In this document: positions 43,290 to 54,960 of the stretch, in pieces | Layout of the letters: every line of letters starts with the position of its first letter | Numbering within the stretch: position 1 is the stretch's first letter | Assembly: GCA_037974335.1 (NCBI GenBank) | Contig: CM075760.1 | Location: 26,995,402-27,059,401 of the forward strand | Direction: 5' to 3' | Source: Prionace glauca | Lineage: Eukaryota; Chordata; Chondrichthyes; Carcharhiniformes; Carcharhinidae | DNA: 64,000 nt | Notes under the pieces: model-generated | Told to the model about the DNA's origin: nothing | The model's input: the letters and a program-made list of their open reading frames with translations, nothing else | Database searches by the model: none | Translations under genes and position numbers: made by a program

Positions 43290-43573
43290 AAATGTTAAAT
43301 GTTCATTTGTCACAAATAAGCGTATGTTAACACTGCAATGAAGTTACTTTGAAAATCCCCCGAGTCGCCCACACTCCGGGGCCTGTTCGGGTTACAGTGA
43401 GGGAGAATTTAACACGGTCCAATGCACCTAACCAGAACATCTTTTGAACTATGGGAGGAAATCGGAGCACCCGGAAGAAACCCACATAGGCACGGGAAGA
43501 ACGTGCAGACTCTGTACAGACAGTGACCCATGCCCGGAATCGAACCCAGATCCCTGGCGCTGTGCCACTGTGG
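43290..43573 (-). mobile_element. SINE1 inserted in LINE D
   Basis: A good minus-strand copy: tail ACACTGCAATGAAGTTACTT at left, then CACACTCCGGGGCCTGTTCG and GGAAGAACGTGCAGACTC. The tRNA-like head at right has the box B complement GGAATCGAACCC. It lies just after the GVPQG-coding stretch of LINE D. Confidence 0.85.
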
Positions 43574-44083
43574 GATCTGGATGAGAGACAAATGTAACAT
43601 GTCCAAAAGGATTGGTGATACGGAACTGGGGGGAATTATGAGCTGTGAAGAGGATGGGTGGTGGTGGGATGGGGGGCTTCAATGTAATCTGGACAAGTTG
43701 TTTGAATGGGCGGGCACATGGAATTTAGAGTACAATGTAGCTAAATGTGCAGTTATATACTGGTGTGTAAAGCAGAAAGCAACATATATGAGGAAGTGTA
43801 ATGTACAAATGGATCTGTGTGTCCTTGTACACCAGTTAATGAAATTGGAGAGACATATACAGCCAACAGTTTGGAAAACTTTCATTGCAAGAAGATTGGA
43901 GTTTGGAATTAGGGAGGTATTCCTGTGGTTATGCTGGTTCTTCATCTGACCACCCGTGGTGTAGTACATGGAGTTATGATCTCACTCAATAAGAAAGGGT
44001 CTGGGGAGAATACAGTTGATACCAAGATTATTGGGACTGCCCTATGAGGCGAGATTGATTTGACTGGGTCTTTATTCGCTTGA

Positions 44084-44210
44084 CTCACCTGATGAAGGAG
44101 CAGTGCTCCGAAAGCTTGTGATTCCAAATAAACATGTTACACTTTAACCTGGTGTTGTGAGATTTCATTCTGTGCCCTCACCAGTCCATCACCGGCATCT
44201 CCACCTCATG
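44084..44210 (-). mobile_element. Foldback-family monomer in LINE D, with 11-bp target duplication
   Basis: Reads CTCACCTGATGAAGGAGCAG, GCTCCGAAAGC, TTTAACCTGGTGTTGTGAGA and ends ACCGGCATCTCCACCTCATG-like. It is flanked by TATTCGCTTGA (44073-44083) and TATTCACTTGA (44211-44221), 11 bp with one mismatch. The LINE D coding text continues across it. Confidence 0.85.
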
Positions 44211-44289
44211 TATTCACTTGAGTTTAGAAGGATGACAGGAGATCTGATTGAAACCCATAAAATTGTGATTGAACCATATAAAACATATA

Positions 44290-44668
44290 ACATGAGGGCG
44301 GGGCGGTGGCACAGTGGCTGGCACTGCTGCCTCGATTCCCACAGTAGGAATTGAGACTCAGCCAGATTAAAGTTTTTAAAATTACTTATTAGTGTCACAA
44401 GTAGGTTTCCATTAACAATGCAATTATGTTAATGTGAAGATCCCCTAGTCGCCTGTTCGGGCAGAATTTAGGGGAGAATTTAACCTGGCCAAAACGGACC
44501 TAAACAGCAAATCTTTCGGACTGTGTGAAGAAAGCGGAGGATCCGGATGAAACTCACCCAGACACAGGGAGAACTTGCAGACGCCAACAGACAGTCCCCA
44601 TAGCTGGGAATTGAAGCCGGGTCCCTGGTGATATTAGACAGCAGTGATAACTATTGTGTCACCGTGCC
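44290..44668. mobile_element. SINE1 head (+) followed by SINE1 copy (-)
   Basis: 44295-44345 is a plus-strand tRNA-like head (GGTGGCACAGTGGCTGGCAC). 44368-44668 is a minus-strand copy from tail (AACAATGCAATTATGTTAAT) to head (GGAATTGAAGCCGGGTCCCT). Confidence 0.75.
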
Positions 44669-44894
44669 GTCATCTTAACTGAAGCATAGTTCAGTAATCC
44701 AGTTTTAACTTCGAAAGTATCGTCTACCATGTAGGAGCAACTGATAATGAGCCGAGTAGAGAACAGAAGGGGATGTTGTAATATTATCGAGACATGGCCT
44801 ATTGCAATACAAACAGAGATGGGAGCTAGTTGAATGTAAGCAGAGATATGACACGGGCTCCCGGGCTCGAATAGCCAACTCCTGTTCCAATCTT

Positions 44895-45150
44895 ATCCCG
44901 TGAAAGGCATTGAACTGCTTGGAAACTGGCATCTGTGATGCTGGGGACCTCAGGAGGAGGCCGAGATGGAAATTCCTCTCGGCACTTCTGGCGGAAGATT
45001 GTAGCAATTGTTTCAGTTTTGATCTTCTCCATTTGCTGGATTCCCACATCATTAAGAATTGCGGTTTTATTTGAGGCTCCAGCTGTGGTTAATTGCTTTA
45101 ATGTCCACCACCATTCGGAACTGTACGTGGCAGAAATGCAAAGTTAGATC
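44895..45150 (-). mobile_element. LINE E internal fragment
   Basis: The minus-strand frame carries IATIFRQKCREEFPSRPPPE and PSITDASFQAVQCLS, the region before the RT domain in LINE E-type elements. Confidence 0.7.
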
Positions 45151-45540
45151 CCACCTGGAAAAATTCGGATCAAGGTGATTGTGTGATGTATACATTGACA
45201 TGTACTGGTGCAATACTAGTTTAAACAGCGCGCTGTATGTTATAATATATTATAATCATGGACAGGGTCCATTCTAACATATATACATATGGAGGCCAAT
45301 TCAAAACGAACCGATGCAGGGTCCAGTGTATTGCGGCAGTCCATGCTTCATGTAATGTAACCCACCAAGATTTATTTCCATCTGCTGGCAAACCTTTGTA
45401 ATTACAGTTAGTGTGAAAATATCATTGTCAGGTTTGATCTATGGTATCAAAGGAACAAGAATTCACATCCATTAATATAATATCACATCCCCTTCTGCAA
45501 GGTGCCAAAATTTATGGTGCAATGAATTGTACATGTCCGT
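45151..45540. other. Gene-free stretch
   Basis: AT-rich. GGGTCCATTCTAACATATAT and GGGTCCAGTGTATTGCGGCA at 45260-45340 recall the ~27-bp repeat motif. No gene. Confidence 0.4.
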
Positions 45541-45544
45541 TGCT

Positions 45545-46040
45545 GAATTATGCAGATTAAGTGGTGTACGGCAGGAATCTGTCTGGGGCCTCAATTATTT
45601 ACAATATTCATTAAGGGCTTAGATAATGGGACAAAGAGTCAAATATCCAAATGATAGATCAAGACATAATTTTTAGAAGGGACAACGCTAAATTTAGTGG
45701 ATGCCAAACAGGATTTGGGGTTCGGCACATAGTTTCTTAAAATGTCACGATCTGCTGCAGAAAATAATCATTAAGACCAATGGAATGCCTCCCTTCATAT
45801 CCAAAGGACTGGGGGATACGGAGGCAGATGTTGTGCTCCAATTGTGCACAATCCTTGTTCCACCCCAATTAGAGCACTGTGAGCAAGTATGGGCAACATA
45901 TTTTTGGAAAAATGTTGACTCTGGACGGAGTTCAACGCAAGTTGCGAGGAGAGATCAGCCACAGATCAGCCATGATCTTATTAAATGGTGGGGCCAGTTC
46001 GAGGAGCTGAGTGGCCTATTCCTGTGGTTATGTTCCGATG
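45545..46040 (+). mobile_element. LINE F (CR1-like) old fragment
   Basis: RT and C-terminal text (GTGTACGGCAGGAATCTGTC, CAATTAGAGCACTGTGAGCA) and a 3' end (CAGCCATGATCTTATTAAAT, GGCCTATTCCTGTGG). Frame-broken. Confidence 0.65.
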
Positions 46041-46496
46041 TTGCCAGGGCAGCATCAGATGAAAATGGCTCAGTCCATGGCAATGTATTTTTGTTGATTT
46101 TGGTTAAAAGGAGGGATGTTGCCCAGGGAGCTGTTGGAGACCACGGGACCTTTAATGTCCAGCTCGGCAAACATGGCGTTGGGGAAAATGTTCCTCATTC
46201 CATTTGAAATTTAGTTGGGTCTCTGAAGACTCCCAGGAGGCCAATATGTAGTTTTAAGTTGAAAGAAAATGTGTGTGTGTGTGTGAAAGGGAAACAATTT
46301 GTGGGAAAGAATGAGAACGACAGAATATGTGTGTGTGCGTCTTTGTGTGTTGTCTGATAAATGTCATATAGTTTACACATCAACAACACCGGCATCCTTC
46401 CATTTCCAATAGAAAAGTTAGAATCACAGTAAACACATGTCCACGGTCGGCAAGTGGGAGGCTTTCAAGGGAAAACTGAAAAGGTTGTAGGAAAGT

Positions 46497-47586
46497 TGGT
46501 TGGTTGTTAAATAGCAGGCAGAGAGTGGGAGTCAATGGATGCTATTCGGATTGGCGGTTGGTGACTATTGGAATGCCTCAGGGGTCGGTGCTGCGGCCTC
46601 AGCTATTTACCATTTATCTGGATGATCTGGAGGAGGGAACCGAGTGCAGGGTGTCGAAATTTGCTGATGACACCAAGATTGGAGGAAAGGCAAATTGCGC
46701 GGAGAGTGTGGAGAGTCTGCAAAAGGATCTAGATAGGCTGGGCGAATGGGCCAGGAAATGGCAAATTAAATTTAATGTTGGCAAGTGCGAGGTGGTCCAC
46801 TTTGGTAGGAATAATGGTAGGAAGGATTATCACTTACGTGGTGAAAAACTGCAGCAGGCGACGGTGCAGAGGGACCTTGGGGTCCTTGTGCATGAGTCGC
46901 AAAAACCCAGCTTGCAGGTGTAGCAGGTGATCAGGAAGGCGAATGGGATGCTGGCCTTCATAGCGAAGGGGATTGAATATAAAAGTAGGGAGGTCTTGCT
47001 GCGGCTGTATAGAGCATTGATGAGATATTGTGTGCAGTTTTGGGCGCCGTACTTACGCAACGATATTTTGGCCTTGGAGGGAGTGCAGAAGAAGTTTACT
47101 AGGCTCATGCCGGAGTTGAGGGGGTTGAGCTATGAGGAGAGGTTGAATAAACTAGGCTTGCACTCGTTAGAGTTTAGAAGAATGAGGGGAGATCTCATTG
47201 AGACTTATAAGATGATGAATGGGATGGATAGGATAGAGGTGGAGAGACTCTTCCTGCTCAGAAAGGATAATAGGACTAGGGGGCACAGCCTCAAGATAAA
47301 GGGGGGGCGGATTAGAACGTAGTTGAGGAGGAACTTCTTCACTCAGAGGGTGCTGAATCTCTGGAATTCTCTGCCCGTTGAAGTGGTGGAGGCTGCCACG
47401 CTAAATATTTTTAAGACGCGGGTTGATGGGTTTTTGATAAGAGAGGGGTTAAGGGTTATGGGGAGAGGGCGGGAATGTGGAACTGAGCCACGACAGATCA
47501 GCCATGATCTTATTGAATGGCGGGGCAGGCTCGAAGGGCTAGATGGCCTACTCCTTCTCCTATTTCTTGTGTTCTTATGTTCTTAA
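46497..47586 (+). mobile_element. LINE A inserted in LINE B
   Basis: 5'-truncated at the WLLNSRQRVGVNGC point of RT. FADDTKIGG is present. The frame is cut by a TAG at 46921 and another stop at 47320 (CGTAGTTGAGG), and some codons are missing near 47020. The tail is TTCTTGTGTTCTTATGTTCT. The LINE B text breaks before it and resumes after it. Confidence 0.88.
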
Positions 47587-49311
47587 AGACATGTGCCGGT
47601 AAAGAGGAAGGATGGAAAAGGTAGGATTGGAGATCTGTGGATTACAGGGGATATTGAGGACTTGGTCAGGAAGAAGAGAGAGGCGTATGTTAGGTCTAAG
47701 CAACTGGGAACGGAGAGAGCACTGGAGGAATACAGAGAGAGTATGATGGAGCTCGAACGGGGAGTTAGAAGGGCGAAAGGGGGGCATGAAATGACTTTGG
47801 CGGATAGGATTAAGGAAAATCCAAAGGCATTTTACTCTTACATTAGGAACAAAAGGGTGGTTAGAGGGAAAATCGGTCCTCTTCGGGACAGAGGAGGGGA
47901 ACTGTGCATAGAGCCTGAGGGAATGGGGGAGATCCTAACTGAATACTTTGCGTCGGTATTCACGAAGGAGAGGGGCTTGGTGTCTTGTACTGTCTTGGAG
48001 GGAGCTGTAGACCAGTTGAAAGAAATATCCAATCCAAGGGAGGAAGTGCTAGGGTTTTTAGGCAGCATAAGAACTGATAAAACTCCGGGGCCTGATGGCA
48101 TTTATCCCAGGCTGCTTAGGGAGGTGAGAGATGAAATTGTTGGGCCGCTGACGCAAATCTTTGTCTCTTCTTTGGACGCAGGTGAGGCCCCAGAGGACTG
48201 GAGGATAGATAATGTGGTACTGCAGTTTAAAAAGGGCAGTAGGGATAACCCTGGTAATTATAGGCCAGTGATTTTGACGTCAGTGGTAGGAAAGTTGTTG
48301 GAAAAAATTCTAAGGGGTAGGATGTATAAGCATTTGGAGCATTGCGATGTGATGAGGGATAAGCAGCATGGCTTTGTTAAGGGGAGGTCTTGCCTTACGA
48401 ATCTCGTGGAATTTTTTGAGGAGGTGACAAAAACCGTTGATGAGGGACGAACCGTTGATGTCGTCTATATGGATTTCAGTAAGGCGTTTGACAAAGTCGC
48501 TCATGGTGGGTTGGTTGAACAGGTTAAGGCTCATGGGATACAGGCACAAGTATCTAGATGGATTGAAAACTGGATAGTTAACAGGAGACAGAGAGTAGCA
48601 GTGGAAGGGTCCTTTTCTCGCTGGAGGCCTGTCACTGGTGGTGTGCTGCAGGGCTCAGTACTGGGACCTCTTTTATTCTTAATATATATAAAAAATTTGG
48701 AAGAGGGCATATGTGGTGTGATCAGCAAGTTTGCAGATGACACAAATATGGCTGGATTGGCGGCCAGTGAGGAGCAGTGTCTGGCAACACAGCAGGATAT
48801 AGGTAGGCTGTTATATTGGGCAGATAAATGGCAGGTGGAATTTAATCCTGATAAATGCGAGGTGATGCATTTTGGAAGGAATAATGTCGAGTGGAGATGT
48901 ATGATAAAGGGTAGACCTATTAAGAGTATAGAAATGCAGAGGAAGCTGGGAGTGCAAGTTCACAAGTCTTTGAAGGTGGCAACACAGGTGGAGAAGGTTG
49001 CGAAGAAAGTTTATGATATGCTAGCCTTTATAGGAAGGGATATAGAGTACAAGAGCTGGCGTCTAATGCTACAGTTGTACAGAACGTTGGTTGGACCGCA
49101 TTTGGAGTACTGCGTCCAGTTCTGGTCACATTACTACCGGAAGGACGTGGAGACCCTGGAGAGAGTGCAGAGGAGGTTTACCAGGATGCTGCCTGGTATG
49201 GAAGGACTGGGTTATGAGGAAAGATTGAGTAAACTGGTGCTGTTTTCCTGAGAAAGACAGAGATTGAGCGTGGATTTAATAGAGGTGCATAAAATAATGA
49301 AGGGTATAATT

Positions 49312-50968
49312 GAAGAGGTGACAAAAACGGTTGACGAAGGACAAGCCGTTGATGTTGTCTATATGGATTTCAGTGAGGCGTTTGACAAGGTCCCTCACGG
49401 TAGGCTGATAGAAAAGGTAAAGGCTCATGGGATACAAGGCCAGGTATGTAGATGGGTGGAGAACTGGCTTGGGAGGAGGAGACAGCGGGTAGTAGTGGAA
49501 GGCTCCTTTTCCAATTGGAGGTCTGTCACCAGTGGGGTGCCGCAGGGCTCGGTACTTGGACCTCTACTATTTGTAGTATATATTAATGACTTGGAAGAGG
49601 GGATAGGAGGTGTGATCAACAAATTTGCTGATGACACTAAGATGGTTGGATTGGCGAGTACTGAGGAGCAGTGCCTGGCAATGCAACAGGACATAGACAG
49701 GCTGGTAGTTTGGGCAGATAGATGACAAATGGAATTTAATCCGGAGAAATGCGAGGTGATGCACTTTGGCCGGAATAATGTGGAGGGGAGTTATACAATA
49801 AAAGGTAGAACTATCCGGAGTATAGATACGCAGAGAGACCTGGGGGTGCAGGTACACAAGTCCCTGAAGGTGTCGGTGCAGGTGCAGAATGTGATGAGGA
49901 AAGCATATGGCATGTTGGCCTTCATAGGAAGGGGTATAGAATATAAGAGTAGGAGTCTGATGTTGCAGTTGTATAGAACGTTGGTTAGGCCTCACCTGGA
50001 GTACTGCGTCCAGTTCTGGTCGCCGCACTACCGGAAGGATGTAGAGATCCTGGTGAGAGTGCAGTGGAGATTTACCAGGATGTTGCCTGGTATGGAAGGG
50101 CTGTCTTACGAGGAGAGATTGAACGCACTTGGGCTGTTTTCCCTTGAGAGACGTCGGCTGAAGGGGGAATCTAATAGAGGTTTATAAGATTATGAAGGGG
50201 ATAGATAGAGTAAATGGTGGTAAGCTTTTTCCGCTATTAGAAATGGATAGAACGAGGGGTCACGGGCTTAGGGTGAGCGGGGCTAGATATAAGACTAATA
50301 TTAGAGGGCAGTTTTTCACACAAAGGGTAGTGGGGATGTGGAATGCACTGCCGAGTAAGGTGGTGGAAGCAGGCATGCTAGGGTTGTTCAAGAGTCACTT
50401 GGACAGCCACATGAGCGGTCTACATATTGGGGAATATAGCAGGCCTTACGAAACATTGTAGGCTTGGGGTTCAGTTTTAGCCTCAGGGATATAGAGTCTT
50501 TTAATAATGAATTTTTTATCCACAGGCATTTAAGTCCAGCATGGGGCATGCGGGCGGCAGGTTGTGGTGGGCTGCTCTTGGATGTTGCTTCGGGAGTTGC
50601 CTACTGCTTCATGTCGTTGGTGTGCGTAAACTGGACCATCTCGAGGGCATCATGACAGCTCAGAGGCTATCTCTGTTGCTGTGCGGACACATGGATTTGG
50701 GCCTGTGTCCATGGGAGTTTGCGCGTTCTCCAAGTGGTTGCGTGGGTTTCCTCCGGGTACTCCGGTTTCCTCCCACATCCCAAAAATGTGCTTTTAGGCT
50801 GATTGATTGGGTAACAAATTATCCCTATATTGGACCTCCCTGTCCTCACACATTAGGCATAGACTAAAATCATGAATAGGTCACTGACCATGGGACGGTG
50901 GCGCGGGCTCGTTGGGCCGAAGGGCCTGTTTTCCGTGCTGTGTTGTTCTTTGTTCTTTTGTTCTTTGT
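49312..50968 (+). mobile_element. LINE B inner copy, nested in the outer LINE B
   Basis: Starts mid-RT (IEEVTKTVDEGQAVDVVYMD), with motif A (DFSEAFDKV), motif B (SGVPQGSVLGPL) and FADDTKMVG. Its frame has a Trp-to-TGA change at 49726-49728 and a shift near 50185. The 3' UTR ends in GTTCTTTGTTCTTTTGTTCT at 50968. The outer element's coding text stops at ATGAAGGGTATA (49311) and continues at 50969 (TAGATAGAGTAAACAGTG), so this is a clean insertion. Confidence 0.92.
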
Positions 50969-51740
50969 ATAGATAGAGTAAACAGTGGAAGGCTTTTTCC
51001 TTGATTGGAGACAAATATCACGAGGGGCCACAGGCTTAAGGTGAGGGGGGAGAAGTCTAATTTGGATGCTAGAGGGAGGTTTTTCACACAGTGGGTCGTG
51101 GGGGTATGGAATGCACTGCCAAGTAAGGTGGTGGAGGCAGGCACGCTGGAGTTGTTTAAGGTTTACTTAGATAGACACATGAGCAAAATAAGGATGGAGG
51201 GTTATAGGAGACTGTTTTAAATAAGGATCAGAGCCTCAGGACGTTCCTGGAAATCTAATGCTACATGTGTTGATATTTTTCTCATTTACTCTGCATGTGC
51301 GTCGGTCCACCTTGTTGTCTAACGAGGGGCATGGATGTTTTGAGAGTGGCCTAGTACTTTGCGTCGTTTGTGTCTGCTTCAAAATGGACCAGCAGATGGG
51401 CACCACAACAGCTCAGTGACTATCACCGTTAGTTGTCCAGATACATGGATTTGGGCCTGTGTCTGTGGGAAACTGCACATTCTCCCTGTGGTTGCGTGGG
51501 TTTTCTCCGGGTGTCCCGGTTTCCTCCCACACCCCAAAGAAGTGTTATTAGGCTGACTGGTGTAACAAATTGTCCCTAAATTATTCTCCCCTTAATCTGG
51601 TTTCCAATGGGGATACCATAAGCATAGACATGGGTCAAGAGTGGAGGAGGAAAAACAGATTGTGAAGATGGTGGCGCGAGCTCGTTGGGCCGAAGGGCCT
51701 GTTTCCAGTGCTGTGTTGTTCTTTGATCTTTGTTCTATTC

Positions 51741-52214
51741 ATTTTAGCTTGGTGTCTTTTCTTCATATTTCACATTTGTTGACGACTGAGGAGGACAATT
51801 TTTGAGAGATTGATTCAAACCTAAGTGTTGTCCATGAAGCTATCAGTTGTGTTGTAAATTGTCCTTTTCTGTGTCATAAATGAGACCGAGAATTTTTCGA
51901 TGGAGAGCTTAGTTCCCCCAAATGTTGTAGTCTCTGCCCTGATGTTAGTGTCGAATGTCTCACTGAGATTCATCCATGTATGAGTATGATATGTATATCT
52001 CCCAACATAAACAAAACACTGCGCTTCAGGTTAATCCCGGTCATCAAGCAGATGAGTAACAAAATTGTCATCCTATCAAAGGCCTGTCCCGTAATGTAAT
52101 GATTGAGATACACCTACAGATGTTGCCGTCTCTTCTTCTTCCTTGTCTTTGGATAGTGTGATGTTTCTGAATCATGAATCTCCTGTGGAACGGAACCTAT
52201 CTTCTGGCAGAGAA
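51741..52214. other. Gene-free stretch
   Basis: No gene, RNA or repeat recognised. Confidence 0.5.
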
Positions 52215-52339
52215 AGAGGTGGTAAATGTTCAGAAAGTTGATATTTATTTTCATCAATTGCCATCCATTTACAAAGATACCCAATTGCGTTCATTAGTTA
52301 TCATCCATACATAAATATCGATATGTTGATGTTTTAATT

Positions 52340-53045
52340 TAAGGGATATGGACGTTGCTGGCCTAGTCAGTATTTGTTGCCTATTCCTCATTGCCTTTAG
52401 TAAACTGGTGGTAAGCTACCTTCTTGAATTGCTGCAGACCCTATGGTGTAGATACCCATAAGGTCCTGTTACACAGGGAGTTCTAGGATCTCGGTCCTGC
52501 GACAGTGATGTAAGGATGATATATTTCCACATCAGGTATATGACTGACTTGGAGGGGAATTTATAGGTGATATTTCCTGGTAACTGTTACCCCTGTCTTT
52601 GCAAATAGCAACCCACCGTGTGGCTGCCTAAGGAGCCTTGGTGAGGTTCGGAAGTGAAACTTGTAGATGGTACATAATGATGCTCTCTGTGGTGAAGGGA
52701 GTGAGCATTTGCAAATGCTATACCTGTCAAGCCGGCTGCTTTGGCCTGAATGGGATGAAGATTTTTGAATGTTGTTTGAACTGTTCAAGTAAGTGGAGAG
52801 AACCATTTTTGTCCCCTAATATGTGTCGTGCAGGTGGTGCACAGGTTTGGGGAGTTAGGGGGTGGGTTACTCACAGCAGGCTGAGTTGATATTCCAACTG
52901 GAGCATGTATATACCCAGCTAACATAGCGATTAGCCAATGGTAACCTCGAAGATGTTGGTAGTTGTTGATTCAGTGTTGCAATATCATTGAGTGACAAGG
53001 GGCAACGGTCAGATTCCCCCTTTTTGGAGGTGGTCATCGCCTGAC
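52340..53045 (-). mobile_element. LINE E 3' end
   Basis: Minus orientation: the tail region at left reads GACGTTGCTGGCCTAGTCAG and TATTTGTTGCCTATTCC; the coding part further right includes GGAGCCTTGGTGAGGTTC and GGTAACCTCGAAGATGTTGG. The frame is broken. Confidence 0.7.
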
Positions 53046-53149
53046 GCCAATATTACCAATAATTCTCCATTCACAAAAATAATTAGTAAAAATTCTCAAA
53101 AATAAATAAATAAACATAAATAAATTCTCAAAAATAAATAATAGTGGGA

Positions 53150-53710
53150 GGGATTACTATTTCTAGGGGGGAAAGCTGCAGCATGCTACGGTGCAGAGGG
53201 ACCTGGGGGTCCTAGTGCATGAGTCGCAAAAACCCAGTCTGCAGGTGCAGCAGATGATCAGGAAGGCGAATAGGATGCTGGCCTTTATAGTGATGGGGAT
53301 AGAATATAAAAGCAGGGAGGTCTTGTTGCAACTGTACAGGGTACTGGTGAGGCCACAGCTGGAGTACTGTGTGCACTTTTGGTCGCTGCACTTGTGGAAG
53401 GATATTTTGGCCTTGGAGGGAGTGCAGAGGAGGTTCACTAGGCTCATACCGGAGATGAGGGGGTTGAACTTTGAAGAGAGGCTGAATAGACTGGGTCTGT
53501 ACTCGTTGGAATTTAGAAGGATGAGGGGGGATCTTATAGAGACGCATAAGATAATGAAAGGGATGGATAGGGTAGAGGTAGAGAGATCCTTCCCGCTCAG
53601 AAAGGACAGAAGGACAAGAGGGCACAGCCTCAAGATAAGGGGGAGGGCGGCAGTTTAGAATGGAGTTGAGGAGCAACTTCTGCACTCAAAGGGTGGTGAA
53701 TCTCTGGAAT
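53150..53710 (+). mobile_element. LINE A-related copy, both ends lost
   Basis: The frame 53191-53658 is open for 155 codons: MQRDLGVLVHESQKPSLQVQ to HSLKIRGRAAV. More diverged than the other A copies (for example HFWSLHLWKDILALEG). It stops at CTCTGGAATT, where an AAATT microsatellite (53711-53731) replaces the 3' end. Confidence 0.88.
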
Positions 53711-53731
53711 TAAATTAAATTAAATTAAATT

Positions 53732-53880
53732 GAGATTAAATCCGACCATGGCAGCAGGTGGAATTTGAATTCAATCAATAAATTTTGATTCATACTGATA
53801 GCGACGAGATAACCCTCTGATTCCCCAATGAAGGACATGTGCCATCCCTACTTGGCCTCAGCAAGGTGTATCTCAAGATG
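53732..53880 (+). mobile_element. SINE2 fragment (shared by duplication)
   Basis: ATTAAATCCGACCATGGCAG, TGGAATTTGAATTCAATCAA; the counterpart is at 62705. Confidence 0.6.
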
Positions 53881-54254
53881 GACCGCCATATATATAACTG
53901 GGCAATACCACACCACTCAGCTGAAAAGGAATTAAATACCGGAAATAAATATTGTTCTTTCCAGGGACCCCCACGTCCCGTGGAAGAATAAAGTGAAATA
54001 AAACACCAGCCTACATATTTATGCAGTATAAGACATATCACCTCTCTGAATCAACTCTCACAATCTGCCTGTATTTATTTCTATCCATCCATCACAGTGT
54101 ATTGTTGGGTTGGAGAGATCATCATTGTTACTAACAAGGTGCCAGAGAATCTGGGTAGCTTTTTTTTCCAATGAAATGGGAAGCATTTATGTAGGTTTAC
54201 AGCTTTCAAAAATAATAATTAAGTTGACTCGAGTTGTTGCTGGGCAGATTTGTT

Positions 54255-54307
54255 TATAAATAGGCTCTATTGACAATGCTAAGAGTTTGAAGTTGGCTTG
54301 CAGCCAA
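54255..54307 (+). promoter_or_regulatory. TATA-like box and NF-I-type palindrome, copy 1
   Basis: TATAAATA at 54255-54262 and, 30 bp on, TTGGCTTGCAGCCAA (54293-54307), a perfect TTGGC-N5-GCCAA palindrome. The second copy of the duplication keeps the palindrome. No exon is seen downstream, so promoter function is inference. Confidence 0.4.
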
Positions 54308-54960
54308 CTGTTCAGTACTGAGGAAACAGATCTTTGACTTACTGAACAAACACCGTCAGATGCTTCCTGTAAATATCTTGGGGTAGTTGGCAGCAGGTTG
54401 GACTGCTGCCAAATACTGCGTGGGACAGATTAGCGCGAATATGTAAGGATTAAATGGGACTTATCCAGTTATACAATAAATGCTTGATTCCCATAATAAA
54501 GAGAGGTTTTTAAATGGTATTCCTTCCAAGCAAATATTTTAAAGGGCTGCACTGTGATTAAACAGTATGGGGAACGAGTAAATTGGCCAGATGCTATTTC
54601 ATTTGTCTATCTTCCAAATAAATGTCCTTCCAACAATTAAAGTTACTTTGTGAGTAACTTCATGACGTGGAAGAAAGAGATTTTGACCTCCCCACCCCCT
54701 CAGTCCAATGAGATCAGTGCAATGGCCCCAAAATGAAAACAATTAAAAGTAAAATAAAATCATACAATTGTCTTGAAAAGCGCGGATTCCTGGAATACTC
54801 TAAGTGTTCTGCACCTCTTTAAAAAGACAACCTCTCTTATCCCTGATCAGCACCATGTTCTGTTTTCCAGCACAATCTGATTTCGATTTAACAGTCGCTC
54901 TCATAGCTGCCAATGAGTGAAGAAACGGCCTGGATTAGTGGAAGACAAAACATTTATTTT

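Larger units (their letters stand above)
42290..44280 (+). mobile_element. LINE D (CR1-like), decayed, with two insertions
   Basis: ORF2 middle (GAGAAGGATTTTTTAAG, CTGGGGCCTGATAATCCCAG), RT region with GTGGGGTACCGCAGGGTCCC (motif B, GVPQG), later CCATGTCCAAAAGG-type text and C-terminus (CTTCATTGCAAGAAG). Interrupted by SINE1 at 43290-43573 and by a foldback-family monomer at 44084-44210. The coding end resumes with CACTTGAGTTTAGAAGGATG. Stops are frequent. Confidence 0.75.
46441..51740 (+). mobile_element. LINE B outer element with two nested LINEs
   Basis: One CR1-like element in three pieces: 46441-46496 (CAAGTGGGAGGCTTTCAAGG, ORF2 middle), 47587-49311 and 50969-51740. The middle piece has a 552-codon open frame (47593-49251, first codon GTG): KTPGPDGIYPRLL, GNYRPVILTSVVGK, MDFSKAFDKV (motif A), GGVLQGSVLGPL (motif B) and FADDTNMAG (motif C), then the C-terminus. 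The last piece gives the coding end (RFFTQWVVGVWNALP-like) and a ~500-bp 3' UTR ending in TTCTTTG-type repeats. The insertions are LINE A at 46497 and another LINE B at 49312. The endonuclease is missing. Confidence 0.85.
52215..54960 (+). repeat. Segmental duplication, copy 1
   Basis: Two modules are shared with 60900-64000. Module one (52215-53045) pairs GTTCAGAAAGTTGATATTTA with GTTCAGAAAGATAGTAATTA, and includes a LINE E piece at the same place. Module two (53732-54960) pairs TGGGACAGATTAGCGCGAAT with TGGGACAGATTAGCGTGAAG, and CATAGCTGCCAATGAGTGAA with CATAGCTGCCAATGAGTGGA. By eye about three quarters identical. A LINE A-related insertion at 53150-53710 is unique to this copy. Confidence 0.85.

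Noticed and set aside
45701-46207. 168-codon open frame as a gene
   Set aside because: It runs along an old CR1-like LINE 3' end and then into unrelated sequence.
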